A stretch of 64,000 nucleotides of DNA from Reticulitermes speratus (GCA_021186555.1 JAJKFL010000042.1:17398521-17462520); one strand, 5' to 3'; positions 10,073-19,857 are shown, numbered from the stretch's first letter. Notes: generated by a model from the letters alone, not told the origin. Numbers and translations are program-made.

Positions 10073-12979
10073 TTAGCTTGTAATGACGTTCTTGATCCTT
10101 TTTTTAAAAGAGCTTAATTTACAGGGGAAAGTCGCTAGTACGCTTGGAGGTAATTGGTTCCAGCTTTTTATGGTCCTATTTACAAAGGAATATTTACCTA
10201 CATCTGTTCTTTGTTTCCTAATCCTAATTTTCCGACTATGATCGTCCCTACCCAGGTAGCATGGTTTTAGCAGTCTATCCCCTATTGTTTTCCAAGCCCG
10301 TCCCCCGGTGTATGCTTTGAAAAGGGCGCATATTCGGGCTATCGCTCTACGCTGTGTCAATGTTTCCCAACCCGATTCATTTGTATTATTTGCAAATTTT
10401 GCCGCTCTCTTTTGCACGCGATTCAAAGCGCTTACCTGACCTTCTCTGTATGGGTCCCAACACACCGCTCCATACTCAAGTATCGGTCTCACAAGTGCCG
10501 TATAAGCTAAACTTTTCGTATTATTATTTGCCCTTTTGAGTATACGCATTACGAAATGAAGAGCCCTCCATGATTTTCTTAGTGTATAATTTACATGATC
10601 TGCCCAGCTTAGGTCGCTGCGTATAATTATTCCTAAATACTTAAAGCTATTTGCCTCTGGAATTAGTTGATCCCCAATGCAATACCTCAGTTTACCTTTC
10701 ACCCTAGCTCTATTGAAGCTTACTGCTTTACTCTTACCTGGATTTATCCTCATTTCATTTTCAACCGCCCATTCCCCTAATCTATTTAAGTCTGTCTGCA
10801 AATTTTCAATGTCATTACTATCGATTATTCTCCTGTATATTATACAATCATCAGCGAAAAGCCGTATATTTGACTCAATGTTTCTCCAAATATCATTAAC
10901 ATAAGCGAGGAAGAGCAACGGACCTAATACGCTCCCTTGCGGCACTCCCGACGTTACTCTGACTTCATCAGATAGTTGTCCGTCTACTCTAACTCTTTGC
11001 GAACGTCCTAACAGAAATTCCTTTATCCACACCACTACCCTCAAGTCCACACCGGTTTCCGCAATTTTTGAAAGCAGCCTATCATGTGGGACTAAATCAA
11101 AAGCCTTTGAAAAATCTATTATAATCGCGTCAGTCCTGACTCCCTCGTCCAATGAATCAGCAATATCTTGACAAACTGTGACTACTTGGCTTTCGCATGA
11201 GTACCCTGGTCTAAATCCATGCTGACCCTCATATAACCACTCACTCATTTCCCAGACTTGCCTTAGATACCCTGCTATAACGTGCTCCATTTGTTTGCAA
11301 ACTACTGAGGTTAAACTGACCGGTCTATAGTTTCCCACTACCGATCGATCTCCCCCTTTATAAATAGGAACCACTATAGCTTTTTTCCAGTCCCCTGGGA
11401 TAGAATTGTTGTTCATCGTTATATCTAGTAATCTCGCGAGGTATGGAATCATGGCTTCCCCACCTAACTTTAAAATTTCCCCAGGAATGCCATCTGGCCC
11501 GACGGATTTATTTCTCCCGATTGCTGATAGTCGTTTCCTTAAAATGTTGATACTAATGGTGAACGGTTTTCCTGAATCTGTCGATTGGATTTGCGGGGTG
11601 TTTCGTTCGCAACTGAATACAGACGCATAATAAGAGTTTAGGGAGTTGGCCTTTTCTATTGGTTCGGTGATGATATTTCCATTAATGCCCTTGATCGCAG
11701 GAATATTTTCTCTATTACCTTTACGTCTTTTAACATACTTATAAAACTCTGCCCAGCATTTACCTTCGTTTTGTAAGACCGAACTTAAGAATGTCTCCTG
11801 AGCCTTCTTTTTTGCTATCAGTAACTCTTTGGATAAACGTTTCAGCTCTGCTTGGTAATGCCCACCAAATTTTCGCTTATTGTAAACTTTCCTCACCTTT
11901 ACCTTAAGTCGTTTTACTTCCTTCGTATAATATTCCGGATCCGGATTTTTACTTAGAATTTTATGTGGTACAAAACGTTCTATACCCTCAAAGACTATTT
12001 CCTTGTAGCTTTTCCATATCTCCTCCACGCTACTACCATTTCCAGCCCATAAGTTAAAATTTTCCCGAAGAAATGTTTGCAAACCTAATACATCTGTTTT
12101 GTGGTACACCGGGACTATCCTTTCAATTTTTTTCTCCCGACAATTTTCATCCCATTCTACTTCCAATAAAACCCCGCTATGATCGCTGATTCCGTGCACA
12201 ATGTTACAAGAGTTAAGCGTATTATCAGGTCTGAGGAGGTAGATGTCCAACAGCGCGTCACCTCTCGTCGGGCCACTTACTACCTGAGTATAACCATTTT
12301 CCCATACTAATTTGTTTACGAAAGCCTGAAAACCGGTTGTCTTTCCTGCATCCCCATTCCAATTCGCTTGAGGTAAGTTCAAATCTCCTCCTATAATGCA
12401 TCTCTTCGTTGAGTTTCGCGTAAGTAAGGTACGGGCTGCTAGTCTTTCAATCGCCAACATTTCCTCGTTAGGAGCTCTGTATATACCTATAATTTCCCAC
12501 GAATATTTTGGATCCATTCCTTTCACTTCCACCGCGATCATCTCAAAATCCTCATCCACCCACAGCTCCGTACAGGCAATGTAATTTTTAACACATATAA
12601 AAACCCCACCACCACGGGCTGTCCTATCTCTTCTGAAAATTGTAAAATCTGTCCTAAAAACTTCAGCATTGCTAATGTCTTCTTTAAGCCATGACTCCGT
12701 ACCTATAACAACATCAGGGTTGTATGTGTCAACTAAATTCCAGAAATCTAAGGCTTTATTATATATACTCCTACAGTTAACCTGTAGCACCACTAGCGAC
12801 TTACCTTCAACCCTATATGCAGATGTTGTACTTATAGATTCAACCCCTGACCTAGCTTCAGTTTCCCTACTCACCCATTTATTCGTCTCTGTCCCCCTTT
12901 CTTCATGTAAAGTCTTCTGTTTTTCAATTGATGGTTGCCGCATTTCCCTGGTTGTCCTCGTTCTGCGAGTTCCATCCAC
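10073..12979 (-). CDS. LINE ORF2: endonuclease / reverse transcriptase, 968 codons
   Basis: Encodes the replication enzyme of the retrotransposon, which nicks target DNA and copies element RNA at the nick. The N-terminal APE-type endonuclease (about residues 62-275) shows LQVNCRS (N68), GTESWL (E95), GGDLNLPQANW (D199) and GISDHSG (D266, H267). The reverse transcriptase (about 485-790) shows GPDGIPGEIL, YRPVSLTS, QHGFRPGYSCES, IDFSKAFD (D622), GVPQGSVLGP and FADD (708-711). The C-terminus has the LNRVQKRAAKF and SWNQLPPSVL blocks common in CR1/Jockey relatives. No disabling stop or frameshift is seen. The frame opens right after the ORF1 TGA, in the same frame. The codon at 12977-12979 is GTG and the first ATG is codon 13 (12943), so the true start, or a readthrough product, is unresolved. 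Confidence 0.95.
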   Translation of the reverse strand: MDGTRRTRTTREMRQPSIEKQKTLHEERGTETNKWVSRETEARSGVESISTTSAYRVEGKSLVVLQVNCRSIYNKALDFWNLVDTYNPDVVIGTESWLKEDISNAEVFRTDFTIFRRDRTARGGGVFICVKNYIACTELWVDEDFEMIAVEVKGMDPKYSWEIIGIYRAPNEEMLAIERLAARTLLTRNSTKRCIIGGDLNLPQANWNGDAGKTTGFQAFVNKLVWENGYTQVVSGPTRGDALLDIYLLRPDNTLNSCNIVHGISDHSGVLLEVEWDENCREKKIERIVPVYHKTDVLGLQTFLRENFNLWAGNGSSVEEIWKSYKEIVFEGIERFVPHKILSKNPDPEYYTKEVKRLKVKVRKVYNKRKFGGHYQAELKRLSKELLIAKKKAQETFLSSVLQNEGKCWAEFYKYVKRRKGNRENIPAIKGINGNIITEPIEKANSLNSYYASVFSCERNTPQIQSTDSGKPFTISINILRKRLSAIGRNKSVGPDGIPGEILKLGGEAMIPYLARLLDITMNNNSIPGDWKKAIVVPIYKGGDRSVVGNYRPVSLTSVVCKQMEHVIAGYLRQVWEMSEWLYEGQHGFRPGYSCESQVVTVCQDIADSLDEGVRTDAIIIDFSKAFDLVPHDRLLSKIAETGVDLRVVVWIKEFLLGRSQRVRVDGQLSDEVRVTSGVPQGSVLGPLLFLAYVNDIWRNIESNIRLFADDCIIYRRIIDSNDIENLQTDLNRLGEWAVENEMRINPGKSKAVSFNRARVKGKLRYCIGDQLIPEANSFKYLGIIIRSDLSWADHVNYTLRKSWRALHFVMRILKRANNNTKSLAYTALVRPILEYGAVCWDPYREGQVSALNRVQKRAAKFANNTNESGWETLTQRRAIARICALFKAYTGGRAWKTIGDRLLKPCYLGRDDHSRKIRIRKQRTDVGKYSFVNRTIKSWNQLPPSVLATFPCKLSSFKKRIKNVITS

Positions 12980-12988
12980 CGAAGTATG

Positions 12989-13996
12989 TCATTCCTTCCT
13001 CCGTGAAGATCCTCCGCCATCAAGTCCACTAACCCTAGCGTACAGTTGTCCCAGTCGTTTCTTTCCTCTTCCGTTCAGATGCAGCCCATCTCCAGCAAAA
13101 TCCCCATCCTGTATCCAGCTGTTCGGATCAACGAATGTAATTCCGAGGGCGTTTGCTATCCAGTCGAATCTATCATTAAGAGCACCAATACGCCGCCATG
13201 ATACATCTCTACGTCGCAGCACTCCACTCAGGACAAGTCTGCAGTTCGGACATTTATCCTTAACCTTAGCCATAAGCGTATACACTTCTCCCATTACAAA
13301 ATCCAGATTTCGCGTTGTTTTCAAGTCATTTGTACCTACATGAATAATAACAGTTTCTGGACAACCTACATCCCTCTTATCTATCACTCTGCGTAGCTGT
13401 TCAGTTTGAATTCCCGGAAAACACTCCACCTTCATATCTGTATGTTCTGTTCCAACATTACGCACCATTGAATCGCCCACCACCACGCACTTTGCAGCCT
13501 TTTGCTCAGTCGGCACTATGTCCCTCTTCCCAGCTCCAGCCCGTAGTAACTTTTCTTCAAGATTCCTGTTCCTAGCCTTCAGTTCATCAATTTGTCGCAG
13601 AGCGTTATGCAATTCTTCCTCCAACATTCGAATCCTTTCAGTCCTACACTTATCACAGCTCCACTTCTCTCTCTCAGCCGCTTGAGCCTTCACATTACCA
13701 CAACTATAGTGATACCAACGTTCACATAATTCACATTGGATTCCCGACCTTAGATTCCTGCAACAACCAGTACATAAAAGTTTCACAGTGTTACCTCCTT
13801 CCACAACAGGACCGGGATTTTGTTCCACTCCACCAATCACTAGTAAAACAGCTAAAACCATTGAACTCAGCATCGTCAATCCCAAGCAATGTCCAGTATC
13901 TCGGTTAGCGTCACCACGCGTAGGCACGCCACGCCACGTGCACCTCCCGGCCCAGGTACCCACTCTCGCCCGGTAATCTTCCAGGTAGCAACCCAT
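12989..13996 (-). CDS. LINE ORF1: 2A-like leader, PHD finger, coiled coil, SGNH esterase
   Basis: Accessory protein of the retrotransposon, 335 codons from the first ATG. Residues 42-55 are a hydrophobic stretch ending in the 2A-like motif GVEQNPGP (56-63). A PHD-type zinc finger follows, with C75, C78, C88, C91, H96, C99, C114 and C117. Residues about 121-152 are Leu/Glu/Arg-rich with coiled-coil character. The C-terminal half is an SGNH/GDSL hydrolase with GDS (S176), GTND (N223) and DGLHL (D303, H306). PHD-plus-esterase ORF1 proteins are known from CR1-group elements. The real start may be M42 (13871-13873) because the first 41 residues look like translated leader. With 2A skipping, a short hydrophobic peptide would separate from the main protein. 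The frame ends in TGA at 12989-12991. Confidence 0.92.
   Translation of the reverse strand: MGCYLEDYRARVGTWAGRCTWRGVPTRGDANRDTGHCLGLTMLSSMVLAVLLVIGGVEQNPGPVVEGGNTVKLLCTGCCRNLRSGIQCELCERWYHYSCGNVKAQAAEREKWSCDKCRTERIRMLEEELHNALRQIDELKARNRNLEEKLLRAGAGKRDIVPTEQKAAKCVVVGDSMVRNVGTEHTDMKVECFPGIQTEQLRRVIDKRDVGCPETVIIHVGTNDLKTTRNLDFVMGEVYTLMAKVKDKCPNCRLVLSGVLRRRDVSWRRIGALNDRFDWIANALGITFVDPNSWIQDGDFAGDGLHLNGRGKKRLGQLYARVSGLDGGGSSRRKE
13808..13831 (-). other. 2A-like translational-skipping motif
   Basis: Encodes GVEQNPGP. Canonical 2A ends D(V/I)ExNPGP; here Gly replaces the Asp. Skipping would occur between the Gly and the last Pro. It lies immediately after the hydrophobic segment MLSSMVLAVLLVIG, so it resembles the combined signal-peptide and 2A arrangement reported for some animal proteins and LINEs. 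Confidence 0.75.
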
Positions 13997-14066
13997 AGTC
14001 TGTCCTTACTCAGGAGCTCACCACAAACACGTCTGCCCACAACAACCTTCGCAACCCGACTTAATA
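13997..14066 (-). other. LINE 5' UTR
   Basis: Sequence between the ORF1 ATG and the resumption of the interrupted SINE. CR1-like promoters are internal, but no specific promoter motif can be identified here. Confidence 0.5.
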
Positions 14067-14165
14067 GGATCCAGTGAACAGGTCTGGACGTTTTGGAGAA
14101 TAGAAATATCTCTTGCCTTTGCCGGGATGCAAACCCTGAAGCTTTCGTCAATCAAGTACGGTATT
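14067..14165 (-). repeat. SINE A, tRNA-head half, split by the LINE
   Basis: GGTCTGGACGTTTTGGAGAA followed by AAATATCTCTTGCC and GCCGGGATGCAAACCC matches the head half of reverse-oriented SINE A, as in the copy at 32515-32790. It complements the other half at 8749-8896. Part of the middle is missing. Confidence 0.75.
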
Positions 14166-14485
14166 GACGAATGTTGTATTTGCTGCCACCGTCCACCTCG
14201 ACGTCAAACGTCCCGCATGCCTCTCTGTCTTACCTTGGTGCGGTGTAATTGGACGTTCTGTTGAAAGGCGCTTAACTGTCGTTATGGTTTACGTGAGCGA
14301 TGGAGCAGCTTCTCCGTACGTCAGCTGCTAATTTGTTGAATTGTGGGGAATGTGGATTGATTGATTGATTGAGGGTGGGCGCCAGCAAGCGACAGTACTT
14401 GCAAATAGGATGTAAACACTGACGGACGTTAATTAATTATTTATTCCAACAAATTCACTACACCATTTTAGTGTTTTCTTGTCCC
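14166..14485. other. Unassigned stretch
   Basis: No gene or known repeat. A short (ATTG)n run occurs near 14355-14370. Confidence 0.4.
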
Positions 14486-14520
14486 TACATATGTTTCGCC
14501 ACTTATAGTGCCAGCTTCAG
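14486..14520 (-). ncRNA. Hammerhead-like motif, AUAU subfamily
   Basis: On the minus strand CTGAAGC (plus 14514-14520), a mostly complementary stem GGCAC/GTGGC, GAAAC (plus 14493-14497), ATAT and GTA (plus 14486-14488). Flanks CCC before CTGAAGC and GGG after GTA could pair as helix I. The last base of CTGANGA is C here, so this copy may be inactive. Confidence 0.4.
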
Positions 14521-15680
14521 GGGTGTGGTCGAGAGTTCATAATCTTCAATGCATCAAATTCACTTTCACAACTTATACCTACTGTAAGTCGGTATCACTG
14601 AGTATCACTTATCTTGCTGTTCGTAGTGATTAGCTTATCTTCTTTGTTGTTTTATTAAAATGAATGATTATAACTTTTGAATTGAAGATAGTCGTAATAT
14701 AAAATATTAAAAGTTATTAAGATTTGTTCGATAATTGGCTACGTATATTATTTGTGCCATCATATTTGATCGTGTCCTTTGCTGTGTTGTTGATCGTCCT
14801 GTGGTGTATTGTGTACTGATGGAAGTGTTTACTGCGGGTGACGGAATTCACACGTGTGGGTAAATTAACTAGTCAGACTCGGTAGGCATAAGGTCTCATC
14901 GTCAGGGAATATTAGCGTGTGGTACATTAACGGGCTGCAGTTCTACACTCCACGCAGCTCTCAGGAATCAAAAGATAATTTAACTACTTTCTTGATTTAT
15001 TACCATGAATGATGATTGTTAAAGTCATTTAACACAGTTCACTGTCGAAATGTTGTCTTGAAACTAGCACTTTGAAACAATCACATCTGGTTATCACACG
15101 GCTAAATCAAGTATATATATGATAAACTTTAAGTTTACCCGTGCATTCGGTTGTGACGAAATACACTATTGTTCACACAATCACTCTGCATTATCACATT
15201 GCCATACTAGTTCACATAACAATACTTTCTAGTTATAATTTTGTTCTAAAATGTCCGAAAGTCACGGAGCACAAAGAATCTGCTTCGCTTCCGAACTGCT
15301 CCAGATGCCGAAAAGGAGAGAGTTCTGTTTCACATTCTTCTCGTTAACTCTCAGCATAATTAGTCCCCTCTCCTAAACTCGAAAGTAATCCTACTGGCCG
15401 AAATGCAAATTTGAAAAAATTCCGTAGGCCGGATTCAAAAAATTTTAAATTCCTGTAACCTAACTGGTCAAATAACCCCGCGCTGGAAGTCTCTGAATTA
15501 ACTTCAGACACCCCATCTTCGCAATTAACGTCCTACTGAGGGCTATTTAGGGCACAACGACTGGTAAATTCCCTACTGAGTATTTGTGGGTGCTCAACTG
15601 TCAAACATAATGTATCTCAATATAACTTCTACTTCCTAAACTTTTAGAAAACTTGACAATTGACAAAATCCAACAAGTCT
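14521..15680. other. Unassigned stretch
   Basis: AT-rich, with no gene or repeat that I can place. It may include the body of the element carrying the motif at 14486, since no other recognised repeat starts here. Confidence 0.4.
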
Positions 15681-15684
15681 TTTT

Positions 15685-15732
<48 letters not shown>

Positions 15733-15734
15733 TG
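15681..15734. repeat. (TTTC)n microsatellite
   Basis: Thirteen or so uninterrupted TTTC units. Confidence 0.95.
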
Positions 15735-16244
15735 ACTGCGCCCCCCACGTAGTCCATAGCTGCAGGTCTGACCCTTCTCTGGTAGCTATATCTTAAGCAT
15801 TTCCTACACCAGATTTTCTAATTATCTGGCCGGAAGAAAGTAGGATGTCCGCCAAGACTATGCTTAGGACTCGAACCCAAACTGTCCGATAACATCGGGA
15901 GTGTGATTCCGTGTAGCCTGGCAGCTGGCTGACAAAGTTTCTTAGGAACCTACTGCTTCCATCTTTAGGATACAATTCGCTCGTGATTGGCACCACTGAC
16001 TGGCCATCTTCAGCTCGATTATAAATATTGGTGTCCCATAAAATATTCTGACCAAAACTTGAGCTAGAAGAAATGTGCACGAGAGCTACTTTTGTAAGGT
16101 ACGGACGGTTAAGCAAGTGAATGAATGAATGAATGAATGATTGTGTACCTAACGCACCTTTGCCCTTATAATCAGGAAGCCAGGCAAACATATGAACTAG
16201 ACACACAAGCCATGATGTGAGAAGTGTCAGCACGTGTAGCACGT
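15735..16244. other. Unassigned stretch with a possible tRNA-like SINE relic
   Basis: Read on the minus strand, GGTTCGAGTCCTAAGC near 15865-15890 resembles a B-box, so an old SINE is possible. A short (AATG)n run lies at 16121-16141. The 149-codon minus-strand frame has no recognisable domain. Confidence 0.35.
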
Positions 16245-16492
16245 ACTAATTCGGTTCAGTAGATACTCATTTCGCTGCTGGAATAGTCGGTATTGCGATT
16301 CGCAAAGGGCTGGACGGTCCCGGGTTCGAACCCCGGTGTGGGCGAGATTTTTCCCGTCCAGACCGGCCCGGAGTGTCTCTTTCCCGGGAGTAAAGCGGCT
16401 GTGGCCTGGCTTTGACCACCCACCCCCGAGTGAGTAGAGCTGTAAATGTACTCTCTCTTTTTGCCTTCGAGGCATGTTATAGGGTGAACTTT
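16245..16492 (+). repeat. SINE A copy
   Basis: B-box GGTTCGAACCCCGG, then GTCCAGACCGGCCC, GTAAAGCGGCTGTGGCCTGG, GACCACCCACCCCCG and the tail GGCATGTTATAGGG. The A-box region is diverged. Confidence 0.85.
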
Positions 16493-16494
16493 AC

Positions 16495-16830
16495 TAGCTT
16501 ATTAATTTACGTACTGGCTTAACAGCACGAGGCCAATTAAAAAGCCTGCGTAGATAGACCAGTACAACTCACGTATATGAAAACGCAATGCAGAAAACGA
16601 AAGAAGAGCACAGCTCATAACCCAGCAAGGTGAAGTTAATTAAGTGCCGTATCAATAGCCTTATTAAATTTCACAATTGGTTAGTGTCCCAAACACAAGT
16701 AACGCCTAATAAACAGTATGCGACAGCTAGGACACTTACGTCCGCTTACGTACGTTCTGACTCAGCAACCATAAACATCTTAAATTACAAAATAGCATAG
16801 TACACAAAACATAAAAAAATTAATGCAAAT
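16495..16830 (-). mobile_element. 5'-truncated LINE 3' end
   Basis: TTACGTACTGGCTTAACAGC and GAGGCCAATTAAAAAGCC match the segment at 8597-8640. The rest is AT-rich without coding signal. Orientation is inferred from the 8.6-kb copy. It directly follows a SINE A copy. Confidence 0.5.
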
Positions 16831-17244
16831 TTATGCTTTCGATACCTAATTGGGCCCCTGAAAATATTGACGTCTCTGCGCACCAGTTTGGCAGCGTAAA
16901 TTCATCTAGCCGAAGGAGAGTTCTTACATGTAACAGAAAACATGGAGAAGTCTCAAAAATGACGTGTACGACCTAGGATACGTGTGACTTCCAAAAGGGA
17001 GGAACAGTATTTTAGACCTGAATAAAAAGCAATAAGAAACGGTGCATCAAGGTGATGCCTTCTGTCATTAAGGGTGTGTAACTTCAAGGTCGTATGTGAA
17101 TCCTCACAGGGGGAATGGTCGTGGGGAATAAAACATTATGACTACGACGATGACGACAACAACAACAACAGTAATAAATTTGACTTTGTTTCTACATCCC
17201 GCATTTTAATGGCGTCTAGGAAATATTCCAGGCTTTACAGCCAG
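16831..17244. other. Unassigned stretch
   Basis: Contains a short (GAC/AAC)n run near 17145-17170 and nothing else recognisable. Confidence 0.4.
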
Positions 17245-17440
17245 ACATGTTTTCAGCTGCACGTTGCGACCGCTTTATTCCCGGGAAATTACTGTCCAAT
17301 ACCCCTTGAGTAGGAAGTTTGGTGATCTTTACGTTGTGTGAGGGAAGAAAATCCATGCTTCTGGCAGGAACCAAACCCCGGTCGTTCTTCCCCAGTCATT
17401 TCGTTCACTGAGTTGTGGCTCATGGGGCAAAGTAATAAAG
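17245..17440 (-). repeat. SINE A relic
   Basis: Reverse-oriented. GACCGCTTTATTCCCGGGAA matches the body and GGCAGGAACCAAACCCCGGT the tRNA-like head of SINE A; the middle is diverged. Confidence 0.65.
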
Positions 17441-18014
17441 GCAATGACATCCGGGATTGTGATTATGGTGTTACTTATAAAATATCTGGCTGCACTGTAA
17501 GAATTCATTCATAAATTCAAGTAAAATGGTTGTTTGCGTATCAAATGTTCTTGCTTCACATTCATAGCCGATTTTGTAGGTGGCCTGTCTTGGAACAGCC
17601 CTACACTGGATCCTTCTTCGTCGTGTTTGCAGAAGACGGAACGAACTGACGTGCGGAGTGAGAGAGGAAAGATGGATGGGTGGATGGCAGCGAGCTCATA
17701 CACCCCCATCTCTTTTCCGTCATCACACCAGTCAGCTTCGAATATAATAAAAAGAAGCGACGCGAGATGAACATGAATAATAATGGGTCTGGTAGGTGTA
17801 TGGGTCGTTGGCATGCAATTAATCGTGAGTATTTAATGAACTCGTTCTTATGTCTATTCCTTTAAGAAATTTAAAGGAAAGGACTGTCGTTTTAATAGAG
17901 ACTGAATTTGTTACGGGGTAGTGCTGTACGGGCAGTGTTTTGTTTTGAAGTTGTTTGTCCTTGCGTTTCGGCCTAACCCCGTGTAATATGAGAGCTCTTA
18001 TCAAAATTGAAATA
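17441..18014. other. Unassigned stretch
   Basis: No recognised repeat. Overlapping open frames on both strands near 17510-17860 show no known motif. Confidence 0.4.
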
Positions 18015-18110
18015 GCACGTTGTTCCAGACGTTGGTAACGAACTACCAGACTACACGGAGTTACATCCAAGGAGACGGCGATCTTCATGTAGAAGCGTAA
18101 TTACAGCGGA
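18015..18110. repeat. Foldback element, single arm relic
   Basis: GACGTTGGTAACGAACTACC followed by AGACTACACGGAGTTACATC corresponds to the right arm of foldback elements (GACGTCGGTAACGAACTACC..TGCGTAAAATCCC). The other arm is not visible. Confidence 0.55.
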
Positions 18111-18253
18111 GTTTCATCGGCCTGTTGGCCACAGTCAGCGTGAAGAGTTGTAGTGACGTATCGGTAGCAACAGGACGACGGTTAATACCGAGATCAATTA
18201 AATTATGATAAGCAGTGCATTATTGCTTTATACTCTGCGTCCGCGTCAGTTAT

Positions 18254-18368
18254 GAATTTGTAGAGACAGTGTGGCGGCGACGATTGTGCCACGTGTACAC
18301 CCAGTACCATCAATTTGTAGAGACAGTGTGGCGGCGACGATTGTGCCACGTGTACACCCAGTACCATC
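18254..18368. repeat. Tandem duplication of a 57-bp unit
   Basis: Two adjacent copies, apparently identical apart from the base before the first, starting AATTTGTAGAGACAGTG at 18255 and 18312, with the first bases of a third at 18369. Confidence 0.95.
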
Positions 18369-18665
18369 AATTTTAAGCACAAAACACCTTAGTGGAATTT
18401 ATCACAATTCTTATCACGGATGGTTTAAGTTATTACTGTGTCTGAACTTAACCTCATGAGGGCATATTGGAGCAGTGGGTCTAAAACACTTTGCATTCTT
18501 AATTTCAGTACTAGGCTTGAGTAGTAGGCTGTGCCCTCTGACCTCAGGGCCGGTGTAGCCTGCTGGTGGCGAAAACATGCTGCCCATCGGCTAAATCAGT
18601 GCGATATGCCAGCTCAGTGTAAGGCGTGGGTTAAATTCAGAATTCACGAGGGTATAATATACTGT
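18369..18665. other. Unassigned stretch
   Basis: No repeat recognised; includes the left target-site duplication of the next SINE at 18657-18665. Confidence 0.4.
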
Positions 18666-18930
18666 AGCCGATCCCAGTGGCCATGCGGTCTAAGGCGTGG
18701 GTCTGCGGCCTCTCGCTTACTAGGATTGTGGGTTCGAATACCTCCGGGGGCATGGCTGTCTGTCTCTTGTGAGTGTTGTGTGTTGTCAGGTAGAGGTCTC
18801 TGCGACGAGCTGGTCCCTCGTCCAGAGGAGTCCTACCGAATGTGGTGTCTAAAAGTGTGATCGCGAAGCCTCGAAAACTGAGGCGGCCTAGGCCCCCAAG
18901 GGGCTGTCGAGCCATTAAAAAAATATATAT
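18666..18930 (+). repeat. SINE B, full length, with target-site duplication
   Basis: A tRNA-like head (CCAGTGGCCATGCGGTCTAA, GGTTCGAATACC) is followed by a body with GTCAGGTAGAGGTCTCTGCG, CCAGAGGAGTCCTACCG and GAGGCGGCCTAGGCCCCC, and an A/T-rich tail. The 9-bp flank ATATACTGT occurs at 18657-18665 and 18931-18939, defining the insertion. The A-box and B-box of the head are the internal Pol III promoter type (established for tRNA SINEs). Confidence 0.92.
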
Positions 18931-18939
18931 ATATACTGT

Positions 18940-19144
18940 TAGTCCAATGTCTTACACACACGCCGGATTGCTGGTTGCATGTAGGTTTCTTTTCTTTTGT
19001 GTGATACGATAGTAGATGGCGCGGAGGGCTGGTGAAAAGTTCCTTTAGAGTACATATATTGTAACATTTTATCACTTTGAGAGTCTACCAAAATTAAAAT
19101 AGCGCCATGTTACATTTAATAAAGACAGTGTCATTAAGAGCCAG
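18940..19144. other. Unassigned stretch
   Basis: Short non-coding stretch with no repeat recognised. Confidence 0.4.
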
Positions 19145-19340
19145 GACAGCGCGGTCAGTGTGGTGACTAGGCTGTTGTCTGTGGGTCCGGGTAGTCGTGG
19201 TTCAATTCTCGGCAAGAGAAGAGGTTTCTCTCTCTCCAAAACGTCCAGATCAGCTCTGGGGACTTACCGGGCTCCCTATTTGATGCATTCTGCGGTAAAT
19301 TGGCTGTCGCATGACGTTTCCCACTCACCCATAAGCCTTC
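19145..19340 (+). repeat. tRNA-headed SINE, SINE A-like head
   Basis: GCGCGGTCAGTGTGGTGACT and GGTTCAATTCTCGGC give a tRNA-like head, followed by CTCTCTCCAAAACGTCCAGA as in some SINE A copies (35315). The 3' body diverges from SINE A, so this may be a separate family or a recombinant. Confidence 0.6.
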
Positions 19341-19857
19341 ATGGTGTGTGTAGGGACAGTTTTACCTCTTCCCGTTGAGAGTTCCTGTAAACACGAGCTG
19401 TGGAAGCAGTAAGCTATTGCATAAAAATCGTAAGACACGAATTCTGTAAGAGGCCACAATTCAATAATTATGCATGTGCCATTGAATAAATAGTCTATAT
19501 TGTGGCATAGGTGTGTAATGGGAATGGTTTTGTCTGGAGGTCATGAAACTCGCGGACAGTCCGTATTCCTACTGAGAGATCGGACTGACCGCTGCACCGT
19601 AATGGCAAAGAGAACTGCAAATGGCGCGGATCAGAGGCGAATGGCTCAGCAGCTCATGACGTAACCTGCGAACGAAAGAGCCAAATCTTTCTCGTGTATT
19701 TAGCTCTATCAATTTATACATTACCGCTTCATAATTATGAATTCTCGTTCCACAACAGATACTGATGTTGCGAGATTCCGGATCTCCGCCACGGTGTAGT
19801 GGAGGCCGTCTCTCTTGTTGGATGTTAGCGCATCTTAGGTTGGTAGTTAGTTAAAGA
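19341..19857. other. Unassigned stretch
   Basis: No gene or repeat recognised. Confidence 0.4.

Larger units (their letters stand above)
8897..14066 (-). mobile_element. Full-length CR1-group non-LTR retrotransposon
   Basis: Minus-strand element with a 5' UTR of about 70-190 bp, ORF1 (PHD finger plus esterase), ORF2 (endonuclease plus reverse transcriptase), a 3' UTR of about 1.1 kb with a minisatellite, and a terminal (TTA)n on the plus strand. Both reading frames are free of internal stops apart from the TGA between them, so the copy looks young and possibly mobile. It interrupts a SINE A. A clear target-site duplication is not visible. An ORF1 of PHD finger plus SGNH esterase points to the CR1/Crack/Daphne group; the exact clade needs a reverse-transcriptase tree. 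Confidence 0.9.

Noticed and set aside
12669..13343. 224-codon plus-strand frame
   Set aside because: Antisense shadow of LINE ORF1 and ORF2.
15793..16242. 149-codon minus-strand frame
   Set aside because: No domain; part covers a possible tRNA-like SINE relic and an AATG repeat.
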